A DNA stretch of 18,280 bases from PUPG01 sp964463915. Lineage in GTDB: Bacteria > Bacteroidota > Bacteroidia > Bacteroidales > UBA7960. Of this stretch, positions 1 to 7,547 are shown in pieces (the first letter of the stretch is position 1; every line of letters begins with the position of its first letter). The stretch spans positions 1 through 18,280 of the forward strand of contig CAYXEH010000050.1 of NCBI GenBank assembly GCA_964463915.1, read 5' to 3'. Position numbers and translations under genes: made by a program. The notes below the pieces were generated by a model. The model was given only the letters and a program-made list of their open reading frames with translations. It did not search any database and was not told the origin of the DNA.

Positions 1-61
1 AAACTACGCAATATTTTTCTTCCCGGACCTACTAAGTTACAAAAAAATTTCAAATAATTTG

Positions 62-1939
62 CTAAAACAGATCGACGCTTCGCTTCACAAAGCGCGTAAG
101 TTGCTCGCCCTTAAGCAGGTTCTTGGCCAGCATGGCCAGGTCGATCAGCTGACGAATTTGCTTGTCACGCCGCTCTTCATCCGATTCTTCCGCGACTTTG
201 CCAACCAAGGGATGATTGGCATTCACCACCAGCATATAACTATCGGGCAGATTACCCATATAATTCATTCCACCGGCAGCCGACATATCTTTCATACGAC
301 GCATAAACTCAGGTTCGGTAATGATCATGGGGTTTTCCGACTCACTCAGATTTTCAAAAGCCACCTGAAACCTCTGCTGATCAAGTTGCTTTTCAATCAA
401 TGGCTTCAATTTATCTTTTTGTTCATCGGATAACTTGGAAGGCATTTCCTCTTCCTTTTTGATCAGCTTGTCAGCCACCTCGGCATCCACCCTGACAAAA
501 GAGACCTCTTCCAGTTCGGACTCCAGCATATTGACAAAGTGGCTGTCGATGGGGGTTTCCATCACAAGCACATCATAGCCTTTTTCCCTGGCAGCCTCCA
601 CGGCACTGTGCTGAGCCTCCTGGTCGGTTGTATAAAGGTGTACTACCTTCTTCTCTTTATCGGTCTGGTTGGTTTTGATGTGATCGCGGTATTCATCCAG
701 GGTAAAGAATTTGTTCTCCGTGTTTTTCAGCAGGCAGAACTTCCTGGCCCGCTCTTTGAATTTCTCATCGGAGATCATCCCATACTCAATAAATATCTTG
801 ATGTCGTCCCATTTGGCCTCAAAATCCTCCCGCTTATTTTTGAACAACTCTTCCAGTTTATCGGCCACCTTCTTGGTAATATGGCTGCTGATTTTCTTCA
901 CACTGCTGTCGCTCTGCAGGAAGCTGCGCGACACATTCAGCGGAATATCCGGCGAATCGATCACCCCATGCAGCAAGGTAAGAAAGTCCGGCACAATCCC
1001 TTCCACGGAGTCAGTCACAAACACCTGATTGCAGTACAACTGGATCTTATCCCGCTGCACCTCAAAATTCTGCTTCACTTTCGGAAAATAGAGGATCCCT
1101 GTCAGTTCAAAAGGGTAATCCACATTCAGGTGGATATGGAAAAGGGGCTCGTCAAAACTCATGGGATACAACTCCCGGTAAAAATTCTTATAATCCTCCT
1201 CTGACAAATCGGTGGGTTTACGTGTCCAGGCCGGACGGGTATTGTTGATCACCCGGGGCTTCTCCACAGTCACCTCTTTTTCCTCTCCCTTTTCGTCCTT
1301 TTCCTTTTTGGTTTCCTTTTCGGTACCAAAAATAATCTCCACGGGCAGGAATTTACAGTACTTGTTCAGCAATTCCAGTATCCTTGATTCTTCCAGGAAC
1401 TCCTCCGAGTCTTCCGCAACATGCAGCACCACATCTGTACCGCGGCTCTTTTTGGGCTTTTCCTCAAGGCTGAACTCAGGGGTGCCGTCACAGGTCCACA
1501 ATACGCCTTTGCTGTTCTTTTTATAGGATTTGGTGTGAAGCTCAACCCTGGAGGCTACCATAAAGGAAGAATAAAAACCAAGGCCAAAATGTCCGATCAT
1601 CGGATTGGCATCGGTTTCAGTTTTGTATTTACTCACCCATTCTTCCGCGCTGGAAAAGGCAATCTGATTAATGAATTTATCCACCTCTTCCCCGGTCATT
1701 CCAATCCCCCTGTCGCTGACAGTGATTGTTTTGGCCTCCTTATCTACTTTGACCTCAATCCTGGGGTCTCCCAACTCCCCTTTAAATTCTCCGAGAGAGG
1801 CCATGGTCTTCAGCTTCTGGGTGGCATCCACTGCGTTGGAGACCAATTCTCTGAGAAAGATCTCATGGTCTGAATACAGAAACTTCTTGATGATGGGAAA
1901 GATGTTCTCTGTCTGAACGTTTATTTTTCCTTTTTGCAT
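62..1939 (-). CDS. htpG: Molecular chaperone HtpG (bacterial Hsp90)
   Basis: This is a 625-residue cytosolic ATP-dependent chaperone, close to the 624 residues of E. coli HtpG, so it appears complete. The N-terminal GHKL ATPase domain is clear: RELVSNAVDA at residues 30-39 (catalytic Glu31, Mg-binding Asn35), SDRGIGM at 75-81 (adenine-contacting Asp76) and the glycine lid motif GHFGLGFYSSF at 116-126. A charged Lys/Glu segment near residues 205-225 links the N and middle domains, followed by the middle and C-terminal dimerisation regions. It lacks the eukaryotic MEEVD tail, as expected for bacteria. The ATG at 1939 leads directly into the typical MQKGKINVQTENIFPI start. The gene diverges from padR across about 280 bp. 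I found no exact TAnnTTTG element upstream, so its promoter is unresolved. Identification is secure. Confidence 0.97.
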   Translation of the reverse strand: MQKGKINVQTENIFPIIKKFLYSDHEIFLRELVSNAVDATQKLKTMASLGEFKGELGDPRIEVKVDKEAKTITVSDRGIGMTGEEVDKFINQIAFSSAEEWVSKYKTETDANPMIGHFGLGFYSSFMVASRVELHTKSYKKNSKGVLWTCDGTPEFSLEEKPKKSRGTDVVLHVAEDSEEFLEESRILELLNKYCKFLPVEIIFGTEKETKKEKDEKGEEKEVTVEKPRVINNTRPAWTRKPTDLSEEDYKNFYRELYPMSFDEPLFHIHLNVDYPFELTGILYFPKVKQNFEVQRDKIQLYCNQVFVTDSVEGIVPDFLTLLHGVIDSPDIPLNVSRSFLQSDSSVKKISSHITKKVADKLEELFKNKREDFEAKWDDIKIFIEYGMISDEKFKERARKFCLLKNTENKFFTLDEYRDHIKTNQTDKEKKVVHLYTTDQEAQHSAVEAAREKGYDVLVMETPIDSHFVNMLESELEEVSFVRVDAEVADKLIKKEEEMPSKLSDEQKDKLKPLIEKQLDQQRFQVAFENLSESENPMIITEPEFMRRMKDMSAAGGMNYMGNLPDSYMLVVNANHPLVGKVAEESDEERRDKQIRQLIDLAMLAKNLLKGEQLTRFVKRSVDLF

Positions 1940-1981
1940 AAACCGGTTTTTTTAAATTGTTTCTCTGTTAAATACCTCTTC

Positions 1982-2004
1982 CCTGGACCAGAAGCCTGAC
2001 CAGG
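1982..2004 (-). promoter_or_regulatory. Small inverted repeat in the htpG upstream region
   Basis: CCTGG at 1982-1986 and CCAGG at 2000-2004 are inverted, with a second 3-bp pairing inside (CAG/CTG around GCTT). This would form a small hairpin 43-65 nt upstream of the htpG start codon, probably within its leader if transcription starts further upstream. No function is known to me and it could be chance. Confidence 0.25.
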
Positions 2005-2118
2005 AATGCCAAAAAAATACACAGCCTGACAATGCCAGACGCCTCCTTCTTTGCAAAGTGTATGCCACCATAAACAGGCTGCCATTTTGACCGATATCCT
2101 TCTGACAAATTCATCATC

Positions 2119-2135
2119 CCATGAAAAATTCATGG
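2119..2135. promoter_or_regulatory. Palindrome between divergent htpG and padR
   Basis: CCATGAAAAATTCATGG is a perfect 7-bp inverted repeat around AAA. It lies about 30 bp upstream of the padR -33 element and about 180 bp upstream of htpG. It could be an operator or an RNA hairpin in the htpG leader. No T-tract follows on either strand, so a terminator is unlikely. Confidence 0.3.
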
Positions 2136-2162
2136 ATAATTAAAAAAATATAATACTTGGTA

Positions 2163-2193
2163 TTGCATAGTACTATTTTTTGATTTATCTTTG
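2163..2193 (+). promoter_or_regulatory. padR-pspC promoter with embedded palindromic operator
   Basis: TATCTTTG at 2186-2193 matches the Bacteroidota -7 consensus TAnnTTTG exactly, and TTG at 2163-2165 sits 20 bp upstream, as expected for the -33 element. The spacer holds the perfect palindrome ATAGTACTAT at 2167-2176. AATACTTGGTATT, a 5-bp inverted repeat, overlaps the -33 side. Transcription would start around 2199. This makes the ATG at 2196 implausible as the padR start and favours 2223. PadR proteins often repress their own promoter, so the palindrome is the natural operator candidate (inference). Confidence 0.55.
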
Positions 2194-2222
2194 TCATGTC
2201 ATACCAAGAAAAGCCTGTACAT

Positions 2223-2579
2223 ATGAACCTGGAAAATACAAAAGCCCAGATGCGCAAGGGGACGCTGGAATATTGCATACTCGCATTGCTTTCCCGCAAA
2301 GAGGCGTATGCCTCGGAATTGATCCAAACCCTGAAAGAGGCCCGGCTGCTGGTGGTGGAGGGAACGGTTTACCCCCTGCTCACGCGGCTGAAAAATGAAG
2401 GCCTGCTTACTTACCGCTGGGAGGAGAGTACTGAAGGCCCCCCAAGGAAATATTACATCGTCACCCCGCTGGGGCATAGTTTCCTGACGGAACTACGCGA
2501 CACATGGACGGCGCTGACCGCTGCTGTAAACAAAGTCACACAGCAGGACGAAAACGGGGACGGGCAAGACGAAAAATAA
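2223..2579 (+). CDS. PadR-family transcriptional regulator
   Basis: This is a 118-residue protein with the PadR winged-helix fold over residues 11-85. The features are MRKGTLEYCILALL (helix 1), the EAYASELIQTLKE helix, VVEGTVYPLLTRLKNEGLL (recognition helix) and the beta-wing GPPRKYYIVTPLG. The rest is a short C-terminal helix with an acidic tail, the small-PadR architecture of a dimeric, usually repressing, DNA-binding protein. An in-frame ATG at 2196 would add nine residues, but it lies 2 bp past the -7 element. MNLENTKAQMRKG from 2223 is also the usual start in related proteins. It sits 33 bp upstream of the pspC-like gene on the same strand, so the two are probably one operon that PadR controls. 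The ligand or signal is unknown. Confidence 0.93.
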   Translation: MNLENTKAQMRKGTLEYCILALLSRKEAYASELIQTLKEARLLVVEGTVYPLLTRLKNEGLLTYRWEESTEGPPRKYYIVTPLGHSFLTELRDTWTALTAAVNKVTQQDENGDGQDEK

Positions 2580-2612
2580 TTTAATACCTTTAACACTGTA
2601 AAATGCAACCAT

Positions 2613-3242
2613 ATGAAGAAGACAACGACAGTCAACATCAACGGCATTGTGTTTCATATTGATGAAGACGCTTATGACAGGCTGGACGCCTACCTGAAAA
2701 ACCTGCGGCATCATTTCAAAAATGAAGAAGGCTGTGACGAAATTATGTCTGGTATCGAAAGCCGCCTTTCTGAGATGTTCCGGGAAAAGAAAAAAGGAAG
2801 TGACCACGTGGTGTCAATGGAGGATGTGCAGGATGCCATTGCCCAGCTGGGCGAACCCTCTCAGATCAGCGGGGAGGACGAGGAACATGACAACCCGGGA
2901 TCTTTCGTCCATGCTGAAACAGAGCCTGCCCCGAAACGACTGTTCCGTGATCCGGACAATAAATATATCGGTGGGGTCTGCGGAGGGCTTGGCGCTTATT
3001 TCCAGATTGATCCGACGTGGGTCAGGGTTATCTTTCTGCTGACCTTCTTCGCATATTCATTTGGCCTGATCCTTTACATTATTTTATGGATCGTTATACC
3101 AAAGGCACGTACCATGGCAGACCGGCTGGCCATGCGGGGCGAAAAGGCCAACCTTTCCAATATCGAGAAATCGATCAAGGAAGACCTGCACGACATAAAG
3201 CGAAACCTGGAAGACCTTTCAAAAAAATCGCGAAAAGGCTAG
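2613..3242 (+). CDS. PspC-domain membrane protein
   Basis: This 209-residue protein has three parts. Residues 1-90 are a soluble, acidic N-terminal region starting TTTVNINGIVFHIDEDAY, as seen before PspC domains in Bacteroidota. Residues 108-166 are a PspC domain (KRLFRDPDNKYIGGVCGGLGAYF, then DPTWVRVIF). The domain ends in a hydrophobic segment at about 139-163, likely one membrane span. Residues 170-209 form a basic, amphipathic, probably coiled C-terminal tail. PspC in proteobacteria is part of the phage-shock envelope-stress response. PspA and PspB are absent here, so transferring that role is inference. The gene follows padR by 33 bp with no promoter or terminator between, which suggests co-regulation. 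Confidence 0.9.
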   Translation: MKKTTTVNINGIVFHIDEDAYDRLDAYLKNLRHHFKNEEGCDEIMSGIESRLSEMFREKKKGSDHVVSMEDVQDAIAQLGEPSQISGEDEEHDNPGSFVHAETEPAPKRLFRDPDNKYIGGVCGGLGAYFQIDPTWVRVIFLLTFFAYSFGLILYIILWIVIPKARTMADRLAMRGEKANLSNIEKSIKEDLHDIKRNLEDLSKKSRKG

Positions 3243-3432
3243 GCATCCGTCTTTATTGAACAATTCAGGCAGTTTTTCCTTTTTGTTTATAGTAATTCTG
3301 AACTGATCTTTCAGCACGTGCGCCGGGTGCTAGCAATACACTGCTGCCCGCTAAGTGGCATCGAAAAAGCCCCAGCGGGTAAAGGTGCCAGGTGCCAGAC
3401 ATGCACAGCAACTCTATAAACAAAATATTCTT

Positions 3433-5850
3433 ATGCCGGCAAAAAAGAAAACCATCTCCAGAGCCTTTCGGGAAGAAGTATTGAATGACTACCGCATTGC
3501 CAACGAAAGCAGGCAGGCCAGCCTTCTCGGACGGCGCGAAGTTTTAACAGGGAAGGCCAAATTCGGTATATTCGGGGATGGCAAGGAGGTACCCCAACTC
3601 GCGATGGCCAAAGCTTTCAGGGAAGGAGACTGGCGATCGGGGTATTACCGTGACCAGACCTTCATGATGGCCGCCGGGATGCTAAGCCTGGAAGGTTTTT
3701 TTGGCCAGTTATACGGCGACACTGACCTGAATGCCAACCCGGACAACGGCGGCCGGATGATGAATAACCACTTTGCCACGCGTTCCCTGGATGAAAAAGG
3801 GAACTGGAAAAACCTGGCAAAACAAAAGAACTCATCCGCCGACATTTCCCCTACGGCCGGGCAGATGCCCAGGGCCCTGGGTCTGGCGCTTGCATCAAAA
3901 GTGTTTCGGGGGGAGAAAGAACTGAAAAAGCTGAAACAGTTCACCCACAACGGGGATGAGGTGACATTTTCCACCATCGGCGATGCCAGCACAAGTGAAG
4001 GCCATTTTTTTGAAACCCTCAATGCCGCCGCTGTGCTGAAAGTTCCGCTGGCCGTATCGGTATGGGACGACGGTTACGGCATCAGTGTGCCCATTGAGCA
4101 CCAGACTGTCAAAAGCAGCATATCAGAAGCATTGAAAGGCTTTGAAAAGAAAGGAAAAGACCATACTGGGATAAAAATATACAAGGCAAAAGCATGGGAT
4201 TACGAAGGGCTGATCAGCACCTACAAAAAAGGAGTGGACACCTGCCGCAAAGAACATATTCCCGTGCTGTTCCATATCACTGAGGTCACCCAGCCGCAGG
4301 GTCATTCCACCAGCGGATCACACGAAAGGTATAAGTCATCCGAACGCCTGAAGTGGGAAAAGGAAAACGACGGCATCACAAAAATGCGCCAGTGGATCCT
4401 GGAAAAAGGGATTGCCGGGGAAAATGAGCTGGATGAGATTGAGAAAAAAGCCCGGGAAAGAGTCAGGGAAGCCAGGCGCACTGCATGGAACAACTTCCAG
4501 AAACCAATTTTGAAGCGGCGGGATGACTTCATCGACAAAGTGAATATTTCCAGTTGCCGCTGCCTGAAGGTGGACAAAATTGACAAATTGCTCCAGAAGC
4601 TTGCGCGGATCGGGGAGCCCACCCGGAAAGACATCATTTCAACCGGAAAGAAAATACTGCGGCTGATCTGCGATACCTGCACCCCGGGTGAAACCACCCT
4701 GAAAAAGATTGTCACCCAATGGCTGGAAGAGGAGTTTGCCGAAAATCAACAGAGATATTCTTCTCACCTCTACAGTCAATCAGACCAATCACCCCTGAAA
4801 ATCAAAGAAACACCTCCCGAATACAGCGATGAATCGCCCATGGTCAATGGACGGGAAGTCCTCGTAGCCAACAACGATTATATATTCTCCAATTATCCGG
4901 AGGCACTGATTTTCGGAGAAGATGTGGGCTATATCGGCGGGGTGAATCAAACCCTGGAAGGTTTACAAAAAAAGCACGGCAAGCTGCGTATCAGTGACAC
5001 CGGGATCCGTGAAGCCACCATTGTGGGGCAGGGACTGGGTATGGCCATGCGTGGCCTCCGCCCAATTGCCGAAGTACAGTACTTTGATTACCTGCTTTTC
5101 GCCCTGCAGGTAATCAGCGACGATTTGGCTACCCTGCATTACCGTACGGCGGGGGGGCAAAAAGCACCGCTGATCATCAGCACGCGGGGGCACCGCCTTG
5201 AAGGCATCTGGCATTCGGGAAGTCCCCTGAGCATGGTGATCAACTCAATCCGCGGGGTACATGTACTCGTACCACGTAACATGACACAGGCCGCTGGTTT
5301 TTACAATACCATGATGCGTTCTGACGACCCGGCACTGATCATCGAACCCCTCAACGCTTACCGACTGAAAGAAAAAATGCCGGACAATATCGGGGAGTTC
5401 ACCGTACCGCTTGGCAAGCCTGAGATCCTTAGGGAAGGCAGCGATCTTACCCTGGTCACTTACGGCTCCTGTGTGCGAATCGCCCAGGATGCAGCCGAAC
5501 AACTCAGTGAGTTTAATATCTCGGTTGAGCTGATTGACGTGCAAACCCTGCTTCCGTTCGACATCAACCACCGCATTGTGGAATCACTCAGAAAGACCAA
5601 TAAGATCGTCTTTTTTGATGAAGATGTACCAGGGGGAGCCACCGCATTTATGATGCAGAAAGTGCTGGAAGAACAACAGGGGTACAAGTACCTGGATGCC
5701 GAGCCGGCCACCGTGACGGCGAAAAGCCACCGGGCTGCATACAGCACTGACGGCGATTATTTTTCAAACCCCAACGCAGAGGATGTGTTTGAAAAAGTAT
5801 ATGCCCTTATGCATGAACACAACCCGGCAGCTTATCCGAAGATTTTTTAA
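3433..5850 (+). CDS. 2-oxoacid dehydrogenase E1, fused alpha and beta subunits (branched-chain/2-oxoisovalerate type)
   Basis: This 805-residue fusion decarboxylates a 2-oxoacid with thiamine diphosphate (TPP) and passes the acyl group to an E2 lipoyl domain. The alpha half (about 1-360) includes RREVLTGKAKFGIFGDGKE, the RSGYYRDQTFMMA segment, and the TPP/Mg region GDASTSEG (from 183) to VWDDGYGISVP (D212, D213). A charged helical linker (about 360-470) leads to a beta half with FGEDVGYIGG, GIREATIVGQGLGMAMRG, STRGHRLEGIWHSG and a transketolase C-terminal domain (LVTYGSCVRIA, FFDEDVPGGA). A GTG at 3355 would add 26 residues, but it directly follows a stop codon and family members start near MPAKKK, so I chose the ATG at 3433. 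No E2 or E3 gene is in the window. The substrate could be branched-chain 2-oxoacids or pyruvate; sequence alone does not settle it. Confidence 0.9.
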   Translation: MPAKKKTISRAFREEVLNDYRIANESRQASLLGRREVLTGKAKFGIFGDGKEVPQLAMAKAFREGDWRSGYYRDQTFMMAAGMLSLEGFFGQLYGDTDLNANPDNGGRMMNNHFATRSLDEKGNWKNLAKQKNSSADISPTAGQMPRALGLALASKVFRGEKELKKLKQFTHNGDEVTFSTIGDASTSEGHFFETLNAAAVLKVPLAVSVWDDGYGISVPIEHQTVKSSISEALKGFEKKGKDHTGIKIYKAKAWDYEGLISTYKKGVDTCRKEHIPVLFHITEVTQPQGHSTSGSHERYKSSERLKWEKENDGITKMRQWILEKGIAGENELDEIEKKARERVREARRTAWNNFQKPILKRRDDFIDKVNISSCRCLKVDKIDKLLQKLARIGEPTRKDIISTGKKILRLICDTCTPGETTLKKIVTQWLEEEFAENQQRYSSHLYSQSDQSPLKIKETPPEYSDESPMVNGREVLVANNDYIFSNYPEALIFGEDVGYIGGVNQTLEGLQKKHGKLRISDTGIREATIVGQGLGMAMRGLRPIAEVQYFDYLLFALQVISDDLATLHYRTAGGQKAPLIISTRGHRLEGIWHSGSPLSMVINSIRGVHVLVPRNMTQAAGFYNTMMRSDDPALIIEPLNAYRLKEKMPDNIGEFTVPLGKPEILREGSDLTLVTYGSCVRIAQDAAEQLSEFNISVELIDVQTLLPFDINHRIVESLRKTNKIVFFDEDVPGGATAFMMQKVLEEQQGYKYLDAEPATVTAKSHRAAYSTDGDYFSNPNAEDVFEKVYALMHEHNPAAYPKIF

Positions 5851-5883
5851 TCGCTTTCTGCCCCTTACGCCTTTCCCGGCCAG

Positions 5884-6465
5884 TTAATAGTTTTCTGCCA
5901 GTTCTTCAAACCAGGCCTGCGGATGACGGCAGGCAGGGCATGCTTTCAGGGCCTTCTCCCCTTCGTGCACATACCCGCATTTGATACAGAACCACTGGGT
6001 TTTCTGCGGACGCTGAAAAACCGTGCCTTCGGTCACACGCTGGCGCAACTTCAGGTAACGTTCTTCGTGATGTTGCTCTACCTGGGCCACCAGCTTGAAA
6101 GTAGTGGCAATTCGCTTAAAACCTTCTTCTTCAGCCACCCTGGCAAACTCAGGATACAACTCTGACCACTCCTCCTTCTCCCCCATGGCGGCAGAAAGCA
6201 GGTTCTCAGCGGTCGTTCCGACTTTCCCCGCAGGATAAGCCGCAGTGATCTCAACCTTCCCTCCTTCCAGGTACTCATAAAAAGTCTTGGCATGAATTTT
6301 TTCATGATCGGCGGTTTGCCTGAAAATATGGGCAATCTGCTCATAGCCTTCTTCACTGGCTACTTTTGAATACATTTCGTAGCGTCTTGCAGCCTGCGAC
6401 TCCCCGGCAAATGCCTTGAGCAGGTTCTGTTCGGTTTTTGTACCCTTTACATTCTTGTCTGTCAT
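5884..6465 (-). CDS. rbr: Rubrerythrin
   Basis: This is a 193-residue peroxide-reducing diiron protein of the cytoplasm. The N-terminal four-helix ferritin-like domain carries the expected iron ligands: Glu22, Glu55-x2-His58 (HEKIH), Glu96/Glu98 in GEKEEW, and Glu130-x2-His133 (EQHHEERY). The C-terminal rubredoxin domain has both knuckles, Cys160-x2-Cys163 and Cys176-x2-Cys179, with the typical WFCIKCGYVHEG context. Length and both domains fit a complete classical rubrerythrin, a trait of anaerobes and microaerophiles that detoxify H2O2 with NAD(P)H-derived electrons. It lies 47 bp downstream of the methyltransferase and converges on the E1 gene with 33 bp between stops. I see no clear promoter, so it may be co-transcribed with the upstream gene. 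Confidence 0.96.
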   Translation of the reverse strand: MTDKNVKGTKTEQNLLKAFAGESQAARRYEMYSKVASEEGYEQIAHIFRQTADHEKIHAKTFYEYLEGGKVEITAAYPAGKVGTTAENLLSAAMGEKEEWSELYPEFARVAEEEGFKRIATTFKLVAQVEQHHEERYLKLRQRVTEGTVFQRPQKTQWFCIKCGYVHEGEKALKACPACRHPQAWFEELAENY

Positions 6466-6512
6466 AGAATAATAATCGTTTAATTAATTGAGATGAATTG
6501 GATTGAATTGAA

Positions 6513-7352
6513 TTAACCCGGTTTCCGGAAAATCACCACATCCTGAAAGTCAGGACAGGTTTCCCTGCCACGGCCTGCCCACCACCCCTCATAAAGGGCC
6601 CCGGTTTCCAGTCCGGCCTTTTCAGTCATTTGCCGCAAATAGGAATCCCGGTAGGCAATGTTGGCATTTTTCACCCGGGGATTGTGCAAAAAGTAATTCG
6701 CATGGCGATCAGGGAAGAAGGGCTCTGCCGACTGATCCAGATAGCTTTCGGAACCTTCGGTGATCAGAAAAAAAGTGGCAAAACAGCAGCCGCCGGGTTT
6801 AAGCACCCTGGAAATCTCTCCGAGATAATTTTCCACCTCATCGGGCTGCATATGGGTAAAGACCGACAACAGGACCACCAGGTCAAATGCCTCATTTTCA
6901 TAGGGAAAACGGAAAGAAGCCGCAACGGCTTCCGTATCCAGGTTATACAGGTCATTCTTCAGGGGAATATGCAGAAAGGAGAAATGGGGATACTGCCGGT
7001 AATGCTTATTGCACCAATCAACCCCATCGGGTACAATATCAAAACCTGCATAACGGCCCTTATCATTTAAAAACCCGGCAAGCGGCCTGGCAAGGCGACC
7101 AATTCCGCATCCCACATCCAGCACATGATGGTGGGGTTGTAACCCACAGAAACGCACCAATAAATCAACGTAATTGTCTCCCATGCCGGCAAAATCGCCC
7201 TGCCCGGTAAAAATACGCCCCCTGGGGGGAACCAGGTGCGGGCGCCGTTTCAGAAGACCATCAACAAGGTCACCGGGAAAATAGAACAACCGCCTGGCCA
7301 ATCGCCTCTGGCCGGGCCGAAGCCGGTAATATAACTTACGGAGCAGTTTCAC
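6513..7352 (-). CDS. Class I SAM-dependent methyltransferase, substrate unknown
   Basis: This 279-residue protein has a Rossmann methyltransferase core. Motif I is VLDVGCGIGRLARPL (residues 77-91, loop DVGCGIG at 79-85), followed by an acidic residue after beta-2 (YAGFDIV) and a methyltransferase-11-type motif IV/V region, FDLVVLLSVFTHMQPDEVENYLGEISRVLKPGG. The N-terminal 45 residues are strongly basic (RKLYYRLRPGQRRLARRLFY) and could bind nucleic acid or membrane lipid head groups. No recognition domain identifies the acceptor. It lies between purA and rubrerythrin on the same strand, but about 195 bp of repeat-bearing DNA separates it from purA, so linkage to purine metabolism is doubtful. 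The ATG at 7352 gives a plausible N-terminus. Confidence 0.85.
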   Translation of the reverse strand: MKLLRKLYYRLRPGQRRLARRLFYFPGDLVDGLLKRRPHLVPPRGRIFTGQGDFAGMGDNYVDLLVRFCGLQPHHHVLDVGCGIGRLARPLAGFLNDKGRYAGFDIVPDGVDWCNKHYRQYPHFSFLHIPLKNDLYNLDTEAVAASFRFPYENEAFDLVVLLSVFTHMQPDEVENYLGEISRVLKPGGCCFATFFLITEGSESYLDQSAEPFFPDRHANYFLHNPRVKNANIAYRDSYLRQMTEKAGLETGALYEGWWAGRGRETCPDFQDVVIFRKPG

Positions 7353-7384
7353 AGCGAATAATTATTAGGGATTTCGATCACAAT

Positions 7385-7541
7385 GGCTGGTAATCTGCGG
7401 GCAGCCGATGAGCTGCAGGTTTCTGCCGGATGGCTGGTAACCGGTGAATTGCAGGTTTCCGGCGGCCGGCTGATAACCGGAAAGTTGCAGGTTTCCGGCG
7501 GCAACAGCAGGCAACCGGTGACTTACAAATTTCGGGCGGCC
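7385..7541. repeat. Degenerate tandem repeat array, ~36-bp unit, about four copies
   Basis: Two adjacent 36-bp units (7432-7467 and 7468-7503) agree at 31 of 36 positions. Both contain GCAGGTTTCCGGCGGC preceded by GGCTGRTAACCGG. A longer diverged unit precedes them (7385-7431, GGCTGGTAA ... CTGCAGGTTTCTGCCGG) and a shortened one follows (7510-7541, AACCGGTGACTTACAAATTTCGGGCGGCC). The period is 12 codons, so one + frame reads as a repeating LQVSGG-x-L-x-TG-x peptide. That frame then runs antisense through purA and is not a credible gene. The array fills the space between the purA stop and the methyltransferase start. From memory, comparable short GC-rich intergenic repeats occur in several Bacteroidota genomes; I have not verified kinship. 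Confidence 0.8.
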
Positions 7542-7547
7542 GGCGGT

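Noticed and set aside
539..1204. Long + strand open frame (221 codons) across htpG
   Set aside because: It is antisense to a well conserved htpG; no recognisable domain, and the composition is what a reverse-frame shadow would give.
2049..2058. CTTTGCAAAG palindrome upstream of htpG
   Set aside because: A 10-bp palindrome in an A-T-rich gap is weak by itself, and it is not placed against any recognisable promoter element.
1921..2299. Short minus-strand frames in the htpG-padR gap (70 and 61 codons)
   Set aside because: No domain, no promoter or start context, and they overlap the padR promoter or the htpG leader.
3355..3432. GTG start for the E1 fusion, 26 residues upstream
   Set aside because: The GTG merely follows the upstream in-frame stop; the added residues look non-coding and the family's usual N-terminus fits the ATG at 3433.
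3243..3432. Possible promoter for the E1 gene in the 190-bp gap after pspC (TTTTG near 3281, TGATCTTTC near 3304)
   Set aside because: The -7-like sequence does not match TAnnTTTG and no terminator separates it from pspC; I see nothing definite in this gap.
6466..6512. GAATTG/AATTG short repeats between the methyltransferase and rubrerythrin
   Set aside because: Low-complexity A-T-rich spacer of under 50 bp; no stable hairpin or promoter element could be supported.
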